Shown: positions 18,569 through 28,809, counted from the stretch's first letter. The stretch is 35,296 nucleotides of DNA from Fibrobacteres bacterium CG2_30_45_31 (GCA_001873075.1 MNYL01000192.1:1-35296); one strand, 5' to 3'. Notes: generated from the letters alone by a model not told the origin. Numbers and translations are program-made.

Positions 18569-21385
18569 TTATTTCACGTTTGCAATTCTTGCAGAGGTAA
18601 CGATGCTTCCGTTAAAACGAACTTGTACCCAATAAACGCCTTGGGGGAGCCTTTCTTTGCCGGTGGTGAGTTGGGTTTCCCCAGCAGACACGCTTTTTGA
18701 GAAGCTCGAAATGCGGTGTCCCAGTAAATCAAACATGTCCATTTGCACAAAACCAGGGATGGGTGCGCTTAATAATTCCTGTGTGGGATCGTAGAATATT
18801 TTTTGGAAATCAGCTTGTTGCAGAATTATTGTCGTGCCTGTATCTGATTCATCCCATAGAGTGACACCCGCGACATCAAATTCAAACTGGTCCATATTCG
18901 GGCCACCATCGGCGCCCATCGAAGCCAGCTTCAGTGTATTCAAACCTTCGACGAGAGTGACACTCAGGCTCACAGAATCCCATGTGGTCCATGTATTGGT
19001 TTTTGCAAAAGGAGCAGCCCCCATGGAAATCGCGTTTAAGGTTACATCCATGTTTCGTGCAGCAGTACCTCCGTTGGCAAAGCGAATGACGAGCGTGGCG
19101 TTGCCCGCTGTGATCGCTTTCAATTTCCAGAGAGCATAACTGTCTGTACTGTTTGTAAAGTTATAATAGCCACTGTCAATCCATCCCGTGTTCTTTTCTT
19201 CGTACTCGCCAAATCCATCGGCAGGATAAGCGGCGTTCACGCTTGATAAAAGGGTTGTGGGTACGGAAGTGGTTGTCGCCCTTGCTACGACTGTGAGGGT
19301 CCCCGTTTGTGTTGTTGCATCCCCTTCTCCGCCGATGGTTGTAATCGTGAACGTATAGGTTCCCGCTATCGTTGGCGTTCCGCTGATGCGGAGTGTAGCA
19401 CTTGCCGTGTTGAGTGTTGCTGTGACACCGTTCGGGAGGCCTGTAGCTTGAGCACCAGTACAGTTCGCGTAAGTGTAAAAGAAACTTTCAATGGTATCCC
19501 CGAGGAGAATGGTTTGAATTGCGGCTCCCGTGCCATCTTTTACAAGTTTCGGATATGGAGTGGCTCCCACGAGTTCAATATCAGGTGTGGGAGCTTTGGC
19601 AATACCAGCACCGAGCCAGAATCCAAGATGAGGTGGTTGATTGTAGGCTGTGTTCTGCCAGGACATGGCGAGACGATAAACAGGGTCGTGGGCGAGTGTG
19701 TAAAGACGGTGTGTCGTAGGGATTGTCGTCGTGTACAGGTAAAGTTTGGAAGCATTGTCATGAACGATCACTTCTTCGCGCCAGTCGCCCAGAATATCGC
19801 CGCTGAAGTTGGGTGTCGCCTTCGTTGAATTACAGGAATACCCATTCAAGGTAAGTAATGCCGTATTTTTGCTTGTGCTGCTGTTCCACTTGCTGATGGT
19901 AATATTATCTAACAGTTCATCGAGCAAGTCGCCGTCCCAGTAAACGCGAAAATTATAGGCCGGGCGGGAAGAAGAGAGCACCGTACCACTTTTGGAATAG
20001 GTATTGTAATTTGCCCCGGACCACATTTCATAACCTGCAGAGGTTGAATCCACATCGCCGGCTACGCCGCGCCCGTTATCGGTTCCCGTTTTGACTCCCC
20101 AGAGAATTTTTCCCGTTTTTGCATCATGCAATTCAAAACCATATGCCGCTGAGGTTTCTTCATGAACGCTCCATACTTCCAACCCTGCGTTATTCGGGTC
20201 CATATCTCCTAGGTGCATTGCATCACCATGGCTGAGTCCCGTGCGGTACATGAATGTGCCATCATGATCAATGGCGCAGGCCCCTTCAATAATCTCATCT
20301 TTGCCATCGCTATCAACATCGCCTGCGGTAACGCTATGGTGCCCTTGTCCGTAACATTCTGAACCTTTGGTTGCCGCATTGTAATACCAGCGCTGAGAAA
20401 GTGTTTTGCCATCCCAGTCATAGGCAGTGACGGCCATGCGGGTGTAATAGCCGCGCTGAAAAACCATGCTGGGTTTCACACCATCCAAGTAAGCGTTGGT
20501 CGCAAGAAAACGATCGACGCGATTTCCGTAGGAGTCCCCCCAGCTGGAAACCGTGCCACGCGCAGGATTGTAGTTGACGGTCGCCATTTCCTTGCCGGTT
20601 TCTCCATTGAAAATCGTAAGATATTCGTTGCCACTCAGAATGTAGCCGCTGGAGTTGCGAAAGTCTTTGCTGTCATCATCAGAGGCGGCGGGACCCGTGC
20701 TGAGGTAAGTTCCTGTGCCATCTTTGGTGCCGGGGGCGGTTTTTACGGCAAGCTCTGCTTTGCCATCGGAATCGTAGTCGCCAACCAACATTTGTGTGTA
20801 ATGCGCTCCCGCACGAATATTGACACCGAGATCAATGCGCCAGAGTTTGGTCCCATCCAGTTTATAGGCATCTAAAAAAACATTCCCTGTATAACCTTTG
20901 AGTGAATTGTCCTTGGAATTGCTCGGATCCCATTTGAGGATTAATTCATATTCTCCATCCCCATCCAGATCTCCCACAGCAATATCATTGGGCGAGTAAG
21001 TGTAGCTTCCGCTGGTATTTGTGCCTCCCGCGGGGCGATCCAGATTGATGGTAAGTGCCTGGCTTGCCCAGACATCAACCGTCTTGTCTCTGGAGCTTTC
21101 CACACCATTAATGACAGGGCGTACCGAATAAGCAGACGATGTGGTGCCGGAAGCATCCGTATAGTTGCTCGCTCCAGTAATCGTGGAAACATTAATTTTT
21201 GTCCCATCTCTGTAAAGATTAAATCCAGTGGTGGCTGCATCTGTGCCAAGGATACGCCAACTGAGAAAAACGCCTCCCGAAACTTTAATGGCAACAAGGC
21301 CGCGATCAAGATTTTCCATCTGCCTCGTTGCAAAAGAAAGCCCGAAAACCATCAATATGGATACCACAAATAACCCAACTCTCAT
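18569..21385 (-). CDS. Secreted PL11 rhamnogalacturonan lyase with Ig-like domain, CBM35/CBM6-like module and C-terminal tail domain
   Basis: RQMENLDRGLVAIKVSGGVFLSWRILGTDAATTGFNLYRDG; repeated DxDxDGxxE motifs; QRGYYTRMAVTAYDWDGK; GDILGDWREEVIV; typical PL11. Confidence 0.92.
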   Translation of the reverse strand: MRVGLFVVSILMVFGLSFATRQMENLDRGLVAIKVSGGVFLSWRILGTDAATTGFNLYRDGTKINVSTITGASNYTDASGTTSSAYSVRPVINGVESSRDKTVDVWASQALTINLDRPAGGTNTSGSYTYSPNDIAVGDLDGDGEYELILKWDPSNSKDNSLKGYTGNVFLDAYKLDGTKLWRIDLGVNIRAGAHYTQMLVGDYDSDGKAELAVKTAPGTKDGTGTYLSTGPAASDDDSKDFRNSSGYILSGNEYLTIFNGETGKEMATVNYNPARGTVSSWGDSYGNRVDRFLATNAYLDGVKPSMVFQRGYYTRMAVTAYDWDGKTLSQRWYYNAATKGSECYGQGHHSVTAGDVDSDGKDEIIEGACAIDHDGTFMYRTGLSHGDAMHLGDMDPNNAGLEVWSVHEETSAAYGFELHDAKTGKILWGVKTGTDNGRGVAGDVDSTSAGYEMWSGANYNTYSKSGTVLSSSRPAYNFRVYWDGDLLDELLDNITISKWNSSTSKNTALLTLNGYSCNSTKATPNFSGDILGDWREEVIVHDNASKLYLYTTTIPTTHRLYTLAHDPVYRLAMSWQNTAYNQPPHLGFWLGAGIAKAPTPDIELVGATPYPKLVKDGTGAAIQTILLGDTIESFFYTYANCTGAQATGLPNGVTATLNTASATLRISGTPTIAGTYTFTITTIGGEGDATTQTGTLTVVARATTTSVPTTLLSSVNAAYPADGFGEYEEKNTGWIDSGYYNFTNSTDSYALWKLKAITAGNATLVIRFANGGTAARNMDVTLNAISMGAAPFAKTNTWTTWDSVSLSVTLVEGLNTLKLASMGADGGPNMDQFEFDVAGVTLWDESDTGTTIILQQADFQKIFYDPTQELLSAPIPGFVQMDMFDLLGHRISSFSKSVSAGETQLTTGKERLPQGVYWVQVRFNGSIVTSARIANVK

Positions 21386-21569
21386 AAAAACTCCTTGTGA
21401 GCCCTAATTTCAATTCTGTATACAAAAGATATTGTGAAAATGGAAGATCGTCTCTATTCTGTTTTTTTTGCGTTGTCTCTGAACAACGGTAAATTATCCC
21501 CACTAAGGCATTTTGTTTTGGGTCTGTCTATGTTATGGAAAGTCGTGAACTGTTCACTAAGGGTTACAT

Positions 21570-24500
21570 GTGATTACGAATAAATTAAAGAATTTTTCCC
21601 TGGCGGGCCTCTCTATAAATCAATTTAGTGTCAGAATGGCTTTGATTCTTCGTCGCTTCTCATGCCGGATTCCGCCTGATCAATTTGGTTTTATTTCTTG
21701 CAAATCAACTTTCAGAGGTGCCCTTGCATTACTTTCCGCTGGGGGCTTGGTGTTGGCAGCAACTCCCGTAATCACGGTAGATTTCGATCAAAGTGGCAGA
21801 CAAATGAGCGAAGTCACAGAATCCAATTATACCCCATGGGTGGTGACAGGAGTTACTTCTGCCGATACGACTTTGGAAAATGTGAAAATTACCATTTCAA
21901 AGTCAGGGAGCGCAGGTACGGCACTTGCGACCAATTGGTATAAGACCGGGGTCCAGTCTCCTTACTATGCAAAACTTGTGTGCGATGGTATCTATGTCGC
22001 AGACGGCAATTCCGGCGGGGCCATTCAGCTCCAATTTGACAATCTCCCTGCGGGGACGCACACGCTTTTAACGTACCACAATAATGTGGACAGTCCAGAT
22101 GCTTACACCTTCAGCAAGGTCGATGTCTCGGTCAATGGTATCAAGCAGGAGACCATCACGCCGACGACCCGGGCGACTTCCACAGCGGAAGCTGCCACTT
22201 CTTTTGTTTCGTTCACGGTGGCTGCTGGCGGGAGAGCCACCATTCTCTATACGCCTTCTTCTTCAGCGACTTTCAAAAACGTGCTAATCAATGGTTTTGC
22301 TCTCAATGTGGTGAATAGTGCAAAACAGGCACAAAATCCTTCACCTGCAAATCTTAACGATCATGCGGAAGCAACGAGCGGAACTTTGACTTTGAGTTGG
22401 AATGCGGCGAGTGGGGTTAGTTCTCACCAAGTTTATTTCGGCACGGATTCCCTTGCGCTTACGACAGCGACAACCCTCAGCAGTTATTATCAAGGGTCAC
22501 AGACAGGAACTTCATTTAATGCTTCCGGTCTTTACATAGGAAATACTTATTTTTGGCGTGTGGATGAAGTGGACGCTTCGGGCACGGTGACTTTAGGGAA
22601 TGTGTGGCGATTCCGCATTGCTCGTCTTGCCTTTGAGGGGGCTGAAGGCTACGGTCGTATGGCTCGCGGGGGTCGTGGCGGTCAAGTGGTTTATGTGACG
22701 AATCTGAACGATTCAGGCACAGGAAGTTTGCGCGATGCGGTTGAAAATGATATAGGGCCTAGAACTATTGTTTTCAATGTCGCGGGAGTGATTGCGCTTC
22801 AATCCCGGCTTTCGCTGAGTAGTTCATACGTTACGGTGGCGGGGCAGACGGCTCCAGGCAAAGGCATTACTATTCGAGCGGCTCCTTTTGGAATGAGTGG
22901 TGGATCGGATAATATCATCCGTTTTCTCCGCGTACGTCTTGGTGCCGGACAGACGTATGACGGTATGGGCATGGCGGGGAGCAACTTTTCCATTTTGGAC
23001 CATTGCTCCATTAGTTGGACCATTGATGAAGCCTTTAGTTCCCGTAATTCAAAAAATGTGACATTGCAACGGACCTTGATTTCGGAAGCCTTGAATATTG
23101 CAGGTCATCAGAATTATCCCGCAGGGACCGCTCACGGCTATGCGGCTACCATTGGTGGTGACATCGGTAGCTTCCATCACAATTTGCTCGCGCATAATGA
23201 GGGGCGCAACTGGAGTATGGGAGGAGGCCTTGATGGTGATGGTTATTATGCGGGCAAACTCGATATTTTTAATAATCTCGTCTATAACTGGGGCGGTCGT
23301 GCTACGGACGGTGGCGCAAACCAAGTGAACTTTGTGAATAATTATTATAAAGAAGGTGATGCGACGAGGTTGCATAGTATGTTGATCGCAAATCTTGAAG
23401 GCAAAGGACAAGGCTCGCAGAGTTATTATTATTCGGGCAACGTTTTGCAGGCGGCATCGGGGAGCTTTACTTGCGATGGAACGAATAACGAATGTGGTCG
23501 TGCATACACGATTGCAGAGACCCAAGTGCTCGATTGGACTCTTTGGGTAAACAAACCATTTTTCCCCTCGTATGCGGCCATTCAGACGGCGAAGCAGGCT
23601 TATAAAGACGTTCTTTCCGATGTGGGCATGAAAATGCCTGTATTGGATGATCACGACACGCGCATTATTAAGGAAACCAAAAATAGAACCTATACCTACA
23701 CGGGAAGCGTCTCTGGATTGGAGGGCCTTCCCGATGATGAAGATGATGTGGGTGGGTATGAAAGTTATCCATCCGTCTCTTGGGCGGACTCGTATGACAC
23801 CGATCGGGATGGGCTCCCGAACTGGTGGGAAAAAATGTTTGGTCTGGATACAAATTCGACTTCGGGCGATTTCTCTAATGCCAATAAAGATCGCGACGGC
23901 ACAGGCTACACAGAACTGGAACGCTTCTTAGAATGGCTCGCCACTCCGAATTACAAATTTGACGGAACGGAATCCCAGGTTATTGATCTCAGCGCTTTTA
24001 CCAAAGGTTATGACAATGGAACGTATTCATTAGTCTCTGTTCCGAGTCATGTGACGGCTTCCATTTCGGGAACCAAACTCACGGTCGCCTTACAATCCAG
24101 TTTTGGAGGTGCTGCCTACATCACCTGGAAAATAATGGATAGCGCGGGCGATACCTTTACACGCAGAATCGGGATTCGCGGGGATGCCGCAGCCTCGGTA
24201 TCCGCTCCCACGCTCACTAAATGTGGTGCTGGCAGCTCTTCGCAGTCTGTCCTCAAGGATAGTGCCATTACCGATTTCTGCTATACATGGACTGGGGCAA
24301 CCACCGTCTCTGTAGCAGGTTTCCCTTCCGGGATCGGGATCAGCATTGATAATGCGGCTCAAAAGGTAAATATAAGTGGTTATGCGCAAGATGACTTAGG
24401 TGCTTATCCATTTACGGTGGTCACTGTGGGTGGTACTTCAGAAGTCACGAAAAAAGGAACCATTACGATTATGGAATCTTCAACGGCGCTGAATATTCTC

Positions 24501-24737
24501 TCGGCACCTCGCATTATCCCTTTGATCACCTCTGATTATATCTATGTGTCTGGATTGCATCCCAATACAGAGCTTGTGATAACTGATATGAGTGGAAAAC
24601 ATTTATTAAAACGTAAAGTTTTGGGTGAATTTTCCGGAGAAACCCAAATGGATTTGCGCGATTATAAGGCGGGGGTCTTTTTATTAACGATTCAGGATTC
24701 CGGTAAACGCAGCGTTTTCAAAATTACGAAGCAATAG
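21570..24737 (+). CDS. Secreted multidomain PL1-like pectate lyase with C-terminal tail domain
   Basis: FEGAEGYGRMARGGRGGQVVYVTNLNDSGTGSLRDAVENDIGPRTIVFNVAGVI; VAGQTAPGKGITIRAAPFG; NIIRFLRVRLG; real start may be internal (e.g. ATG 21636). Confidence 0.85.
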   Translation: MITNKLKNFSLAGLSINQFSVRMALILRRFSCRIPPDQFGFISCKSTFRGALALLSAGGLVLAATPVITVDFDQSGRQMSEVTESNYTPWVVTGVTSADTTLENVKITISKSGSAGTALATNWYKTGVQSPYYAKLVCDGIYVADGNSGGAIQLQFDNLPAGTHTLLTYHNNVDSPDAYTFSKVDVSVNGIKQETITPTTRATSTAEAATSFVSFTVAAGGRATILYTPSSSATFKNVLINGFALNVVNSAKQAQNPSPANLNDHAEATSGTLTLSWNAASGVSSHQVYFGTDSLALTTATTLSSYYQGSQTGTSFNASGLYIGNTYFWRVDEVDASGTVTLGNVWRFRIARLAFEGAEGYGRMARGGRGGQVVYVTNLNDSGTGSLRDAVENDIGPRTIVFNVAGVIALQSRLSLSSSYVTVAGQTAPGKGITIRAAPFGMSGGSDNIIRFLRVRLGAGQTYDGMGMAGSNFSILDHCSISWTIDEAFSSRNSKNVTLQRTLISEALNIAGHQNYPAGTAHGYAATIGGDIGSFHHNLLAHNEGRNWSMGGGLDGDGYYAGKLDIFNNLVYNWGGRATDGGANQVNFVNNYYKEGDATRLHSMLIANLEGKGQGSQSYYYSGNVLQAASGSFTCDGTNNECGRAYTIAETQVLDWTLWVNKPFFPSYAAIQTAKQAYKDVLSDVGMKMPVLDDHDTRIIKETKNRTYTYTGSVSGLEGLPDDEDDVGGYESYPSVSWADSYDTDRDGLPNWWEKMFGLDTNSTSGDFSNANKDRDGTGYTELERFLEWLATPNYKFDGTESQVIDLSAFTKGYDNGTYSLVSVPSHVTASISGTKLTVALQSSFGGAAYITWKIMDSAGDTFTRRIGIRGDAAASVSAPTLTKCGAGSSSQSVLKDSAITDFCYTWTGATTVSVAGFPSGIGISIDNAAQKVNISGYAQDDLGAYPFTVVTVGGTSEVTKKGTITIMESSTALNILSAPRIIPLITSDYIYVSGLHPNTELVITDMSGKHLLKRKVLGEFSGETQMDLRDYKAGVFLLTIQDSGKRSVFKITKQ
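21700..21723 (+). repeat. Divergent copy of dispersed repeat end, inside the signal-peptide coding region
   Basis: GCAAATCAACTTTCAGAGGTGCCC vs GCAAACCAATTTTTAGAGGTGCCC. Confidence 0.5.
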
Positions 24738-24796
24738 TTTCTTTCATCACCATCAAAACGCCTTTGCCTGTATTTGCATTTGCCGGGGGTGTTTTT

Positions 24797-25588
24797 CTAC
24801 CAAGGTACGCCACCCAGATTCTGTGTCGCCATACGTCCCATTTCGGCCCCGGCCATCAATGCTTTTTCAACATTTCTCGACTGGTAGTATTCGCTGGTAA
24901 AACCCGCTTGATAAGCATCGCCGCAGCCTGTAGTATCAACAACTTTATCTACGGGCAACGCTTTTTGAAAATGGGGGACTCCCTTTTCAAAGGCATAACT
25001 CCCCCCCGATCCGCAAGTTAACACTATCAGGGATTGATATTCTTTTGACAACCGAAGCAGATCATCGTATTGCTTTTCCGTACCGCCAAAATAGGCGATA
25101 TCCACTTTCCCTTTTCCAGCTTCTAAAAGTTCATAGGTATCAAAATGAAGATAATCGACAACCAGAAAATTATCTTTACTTTTCTGTCGCAAGGTCGCCT
25201 CATAATTGCCGCCAGTAGCATGAGTGGACCATATTTCGTAAGCTTGAATAAATTGCCAATCGGATTCACTAAGTACAAATTCACCATATACTCCATTTTT
25301 CCATGCGCCCTCTACGCCAAAACGTTCGCCTTTTTCATCATTCACAATTTGATTACAGGCAGTTATTCCTGCGAGCCGGTAAAGATGCGACACGTTTACT
25401 TGATTTTTCTCCAGTAACTTCCTGATATCCTCGCCGGCAACATCGATACCAACGGCTCCAACAAATGCAGTCTCATGCCTTAATTGCTTAAACCGAATGG
25501 ATTGATTGAGAGCATTGCCCCCTGCAAAGTATTTTTTTTGTTGTGGAAAGAAATCCATAGCGGCTACTGTAAAACAGGCGACTTTCAT
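24797..25588 (-). CDS. PfkB-family carbohydrate kinase, fructoselysine 6-kinase (FrlD)-like
   Basis: AGGNALNQSIRFKQLRHETAFVGAVGIDVAGE and DTTGCGDAYQAGF (PfkB signature); RBS gaggtaaaaATG. Confidence 0.82.
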   Translation of the reverse strand: MKVACFTVAAMDFFPQQKKYFAGGNALNQSIRFKQLRHETAFVGAVGIDVAGEDIRKLLEKNQVNVSHLYRLAGITACNQIVNDEKGERFGVEGAWKNGVYGEFVLSESDWQFIQAYEIWSTHATGGNYEATLRQKSKDNFLVVDYLHFDTYELLEAGKGKVDIAYFGGTEKQYDDLLRLSKEYQSLIVLTCGSGGSYAFEKGVPHFQKALPVDKVVDTTGCGDAYQAGFTSEYYQSRNVEKALMAGAEMGRMATQNLGGVPW

Positions 25589-26092
25589 TTTTACCTCAAT
25601 AGAACAAGTATTAACCTATAACGGTAGAAATTATTTGAAGTGTCTGAGACTACATTTTTTTAGTGAAAAAGAATTTCCGCGTTCTCTATTCACGAAAAAC
25701 ATCGTTTTGAATTTGGTTCGACAAGTATCCATCTCTTTTCGCTCTGTCATAGAGGAATTTGTATATAAAAATTCTTTTTTTGTTGGTTTGCCTCCCTTTA
25801 ATGGCACTTGCACAAAATACCCTTACCGCGGCAGTCAGATTGCCATCGCAGGCACCAATGAGGTCATGGTGGATGGCGATTATTTATGGTACACCGACAC
25901 TTCTGGGACAATAGCAAATAAATTTTTACATATGGACACGCTTTTTTATGCGTCGTAATTCATTTTGTTGACGTTTTATCCATGACTTTTTTTAGTTTTT
26001 CTGCCATGGGGGGCATTTGATTTTATTTTAAGCAGGTCTTATGGCCGTTAATGGCTAGTTATAATCGATGGGTATAACCACAAGGATTGTCT

Positions 26093-28273
26093 ATGACATC
26101 AATGATACGGATAAAAACAACTACGTTATTGTGGCTATTGATAAGTATTCCTTTGTTTGCCGCAAATGTTGGAATTGATCTCAGTAGCGAAAAACAAAAG
26201 ATCACAGGCTTTGGTGGCATGAATTTTCCGCGTTGGATTGCAGATCTTACTGAGGCGCAGGCAGACAAAGCTTTTGGTGTGGGCGATGGCAAAATAGGTC
26301 TTTCTGTTTTGCGTATCAGTGTTGCTCCTGTGGAAAGTGACTGGAGCAAAGAAGTGACTACCGCTAAACGTGCGGTAAGTTATGGGGCTTCCGTATTTGG
26401 GACCCCTTGGTCACCTCCTGCTTCCATGAAAACTAATGGTAACATCGTAAAGGGTGAACTGAAGACGAGTTCCTATGCTGATTATGCTACATACTTATCA
26501 AAATTTGTGAATTACATGAGTACAAATGGAGTGGATTTGTATGGAATTTCCATTCAGAATGAGCCGGACTGGTTACCTGATTATGAATCCTGTGGCTGGA
26601 GTGCGACTCAGATTTACAATTTCATCAAAAACAATGCGGGTGTTATTCCCACAAAGGTTATTGCTGCGGAAGGGTTGGGCTTTAACAAGGCTCTTACCGA
26701 TCCTGTTTTAAATGATGCGACTGCTGCGGCAAATATTGACATTGTGGCGGGGCATTTATACGGAACCACTCCTTCTGATTATCCGCTTGCCCGTAATAAG
26801 GGTAAAGAGATTTGGATGACGGAACATTACACTACCAGTGATATCAGCGCGAATTTATGGCCGGAAGCACTTGAGGTGGGCAAAGAAATTCATAATGGCA
26901 TGGTGAGTTATTATAACGCTTATATCTGGTGGTATATCCGCAGAAGTTACGGCTTGATCACAGAAGATGGCAATGTCTCAAAAAGAGGCTATGTGATGAG
27001 CCACTTTTCAAGATTTGTGCGTCCGGGTTATGTGCGTGTAGATGTTAACGCCACGCCGGCCACCAACGTTTTAGCTTCCGCTTACACCAAAGATGGCAAT
27101 CTGGTGGTTGTCCTCACCAACTCGAACTCTTCTACCAGTAACTTAACGTTTGATATAAAAAATGCAACGACTAGTGTTACTTCTTTCAAAAAGTACACAA
27201 CGTCTTCGAGCAAGAATGTCAGTGATGATGGTTCTGTTGCGGTAACCAATGGAACGTTTAGCGTATCGCTGGATGCCTCCAGTATCACCACCTTGGTTTT
27301 CACTGCCCCTCTGGGGACACCCACTGTGGCTATTACTGCGCCTGTGAGTAACGCAAGTTATGAAGCTCCCGCTACAGTTGAAATCGCAGCCACTGCGACT
27401 GACCCCGATGGCACCATCTCCAAAGTGGAATTTTATAACGGAACGACCAAATTAGGGGAGGATGCCACATCGCCCTATACATATTCCTGGACAAATGTAG
27501 CTGAAGGCTCCTATTCCATTACGGCGGTCGCTACAGACAATGAGGGTAAGACGGCGACATCATCAGCGGTAACTATTCAAGTCCATATTCCCCAGGCTCC
27601 CTATAGTGGCACATCATGGACAATTCCGGGAACCATCGAAGCTGAAAATTTCGACGTGGGCGGTGAAGGTGTAGCTTATCAGGACAACGAAACAGAAAAC
27701 AGGGGCGGAGCCTACCGCACAGACGAAGGGGTTGACATTGAAGGGGATGCCACCAATGGATACATGGTTGGCTACACAATTACTGGTGAATGGCTGGAGT
27801 ACACGGTGAACGTGGAGAATGCGGGTACCTACATATGGAAAGCCAACGTGGCCTCCGGCGGTTCCACAGGAGCCTTCCATCTGCTTATTGACGATGTTGC
27901 TATCACGGACACCGTTAGCGTTCCTAACACTGGCAGCTATACTACTTATACCACTGTGACCGATACAACCCCGGCTCTTACCGCTGGTAACCACGTTATG
28001 CGTCTTGTGGTGGACGGAGACTACTTCAACATGGACTGGATCACCTTCTCGAATGGAACTGTTTCCATTAAACCGGAATTAGCGGACAAATGGTTGCATA
28101 ATTCGGGAACTTACCAGGTTTATAATCCTCTGGGAGTGTTTCTCGGCTCTGTAAATCTCGCTGCAGGGGAAAGCATTGAGAAACAAGTCGGGCGACTGAC
28201 TTCACAATCCGGGACATTCCTCGTTAAAGCAAAAAATAGTAGTAAGTCCTATTTGATCCACGTCCGTAAATAG
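26093..28273 (+). CDS. Secreted GH30 (subfamily 8-like) glucuronoxylanase with bacterial Ig-like domain, CBM6 and C-terminal tail
   Basis: ITGFGGMNFPRWIADLT, YGISIQNEPDW (acid/base), EIWMTEHY (nucleophile), YIWWYIRRSYGLI; CBM6 IPGTIEAENFDVGGEGVAYQD...YFNMDWITF; start at ATG 26093 behind aagga. Confidence 0.9.
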   Translation: MTSMIRIKTTTLLWLLISIPLFAANVGIDLSSEKQKITGFGGMNFPRWIADLTEAQADKAFGVGDGKIGLSVLRISVAPVESDWSKEVTTAKRAVSYGASVFGTPWSPPASMKTNGNIVKGELKTSSYADYATYLSKFVNYMSTNGVDLYGISIQNEPDWLPDYESCGWSATQIYNFIKNNAGVIPTKVIAAEGLGFNKALTDPVLNDATAAANIDIVAGHLYGTTPSDYPLARNKGKEIWMTEHYTTSDISANLWPEALEVGKEIHNGMVSYYNAYIWWYIRRSYGLITEDGNVSKRGYVMSHFSRFVRPGYVRVDVNATPATNVLASAYTKDGNLVVVLTNSNSSTSNLTFDIKNATTSVTSFKKYTTSSSKNVSDDGSVAVTNGTFSVSLDASSITTLVFTAPLGTPTVAITAPVSNASYEAPATVEIAATATDPDGTISKVEFYNGTTKLGEDATSPYTYSWTNVAEGSYSITAVATDNEGKTATSSAVTIQVHIPQAPYSGTSWTIPGTIEAENFDVGGEGVAYQDNETENRGGAYRTDEGVDIEGDATNGYMVGYTITGEWLEYTVNVENAGTYIWKANVASGGSTGAFHLLIDDVAITDTVSVPNTGSYTTYTTVTDTTPALTAGNHVMRLVVDGDYFNMDWITFSNGTVSIKPELADKWLHNSGTYQVYNPLGVFLGSVNLAAGESIEKQVGRLTSQSGTFLVKAKNSSKSYLIHVRK

Positions 28274-28429
28274 TCGTTCCTTAAGAAGTCTGTCAGCCCA
28301 ATAAAATCAAAGGAAAATGATTAAAAATACAGTCAAAAATATGCAAGTTTTGTATTGTAGTGTCAAAATCCTTGCAGATAATTTGTATGTATCAACCATT
28401 CAGAACAACCCCCCTAGCGTACTCTTTTT

Positions 28430-28616
28430 CCCAGACTGGAAGAACAGCTTGACAGAAAACATCAGGGACTCCCCGGATTCTCATCCCGGACGTGCCAAAA
28501 AAAGCAACAGCTATTATCAGAAAAGGAAACTACACAACCTGTTTTGTAAGCGCGCAGGCATAGAGCCGACAATCGGGCACCTGAAATCGGATTACAGGCT
28601 GGGACGCCATTTTTAG
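28430..28616 (+). pseudogene. C-terminal remnant of an IS5/IS1182-like DDE transposase
   Basis: KRKLHNLFCKRAGIEPTIGHLKSDYRLGRHF* matches the conserved RxxIEPxIGHLKSDxRLxRN region; rest missing. Confidence 0.65.
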
Positions 28617-28624
28617 AGGTGCCC
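28608..28624 (+). repeat. Partial copy of dispersed repeat end abutting the transposase remnant
   Basis: cATTTTTAGAGGTGCCC; AGGTGCCC pairs with GGGCACCT at 28575-28582. Confidence 0.55.
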
Positions 28625-28787
28625 TTATTTCTTTCGTTCCGCGTCAATCTCCTTTCTGCATTTTATTTGATCCAAACGATACGTGCTGCTTTAATGTCTA
28701 GGGATCAATTTCCCGTAGCTTCGTGCGTGGGTAGTTCTTTGTCCGGCTTTGAGATTTTTGAAATCAGTAATTTAGCGGTTTCAGCCC

Positions 28788-28809
28788 ATTTTTTTGACGT
28801 CAAAAAAAT
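28788..28809. promoter_or_regulatory. 22-bp perfect palindrome upstream of the GH5 gene
   Basis: ATTTTTTTGACGTCAAAAAAAT. Confidence 0.45.

Noticed and set aside
23049-23654. 201-aa antisense ORF inside the second PL1-like gene
   Set aside because: Covered by a coherent lyase reading frame; no signal or domain
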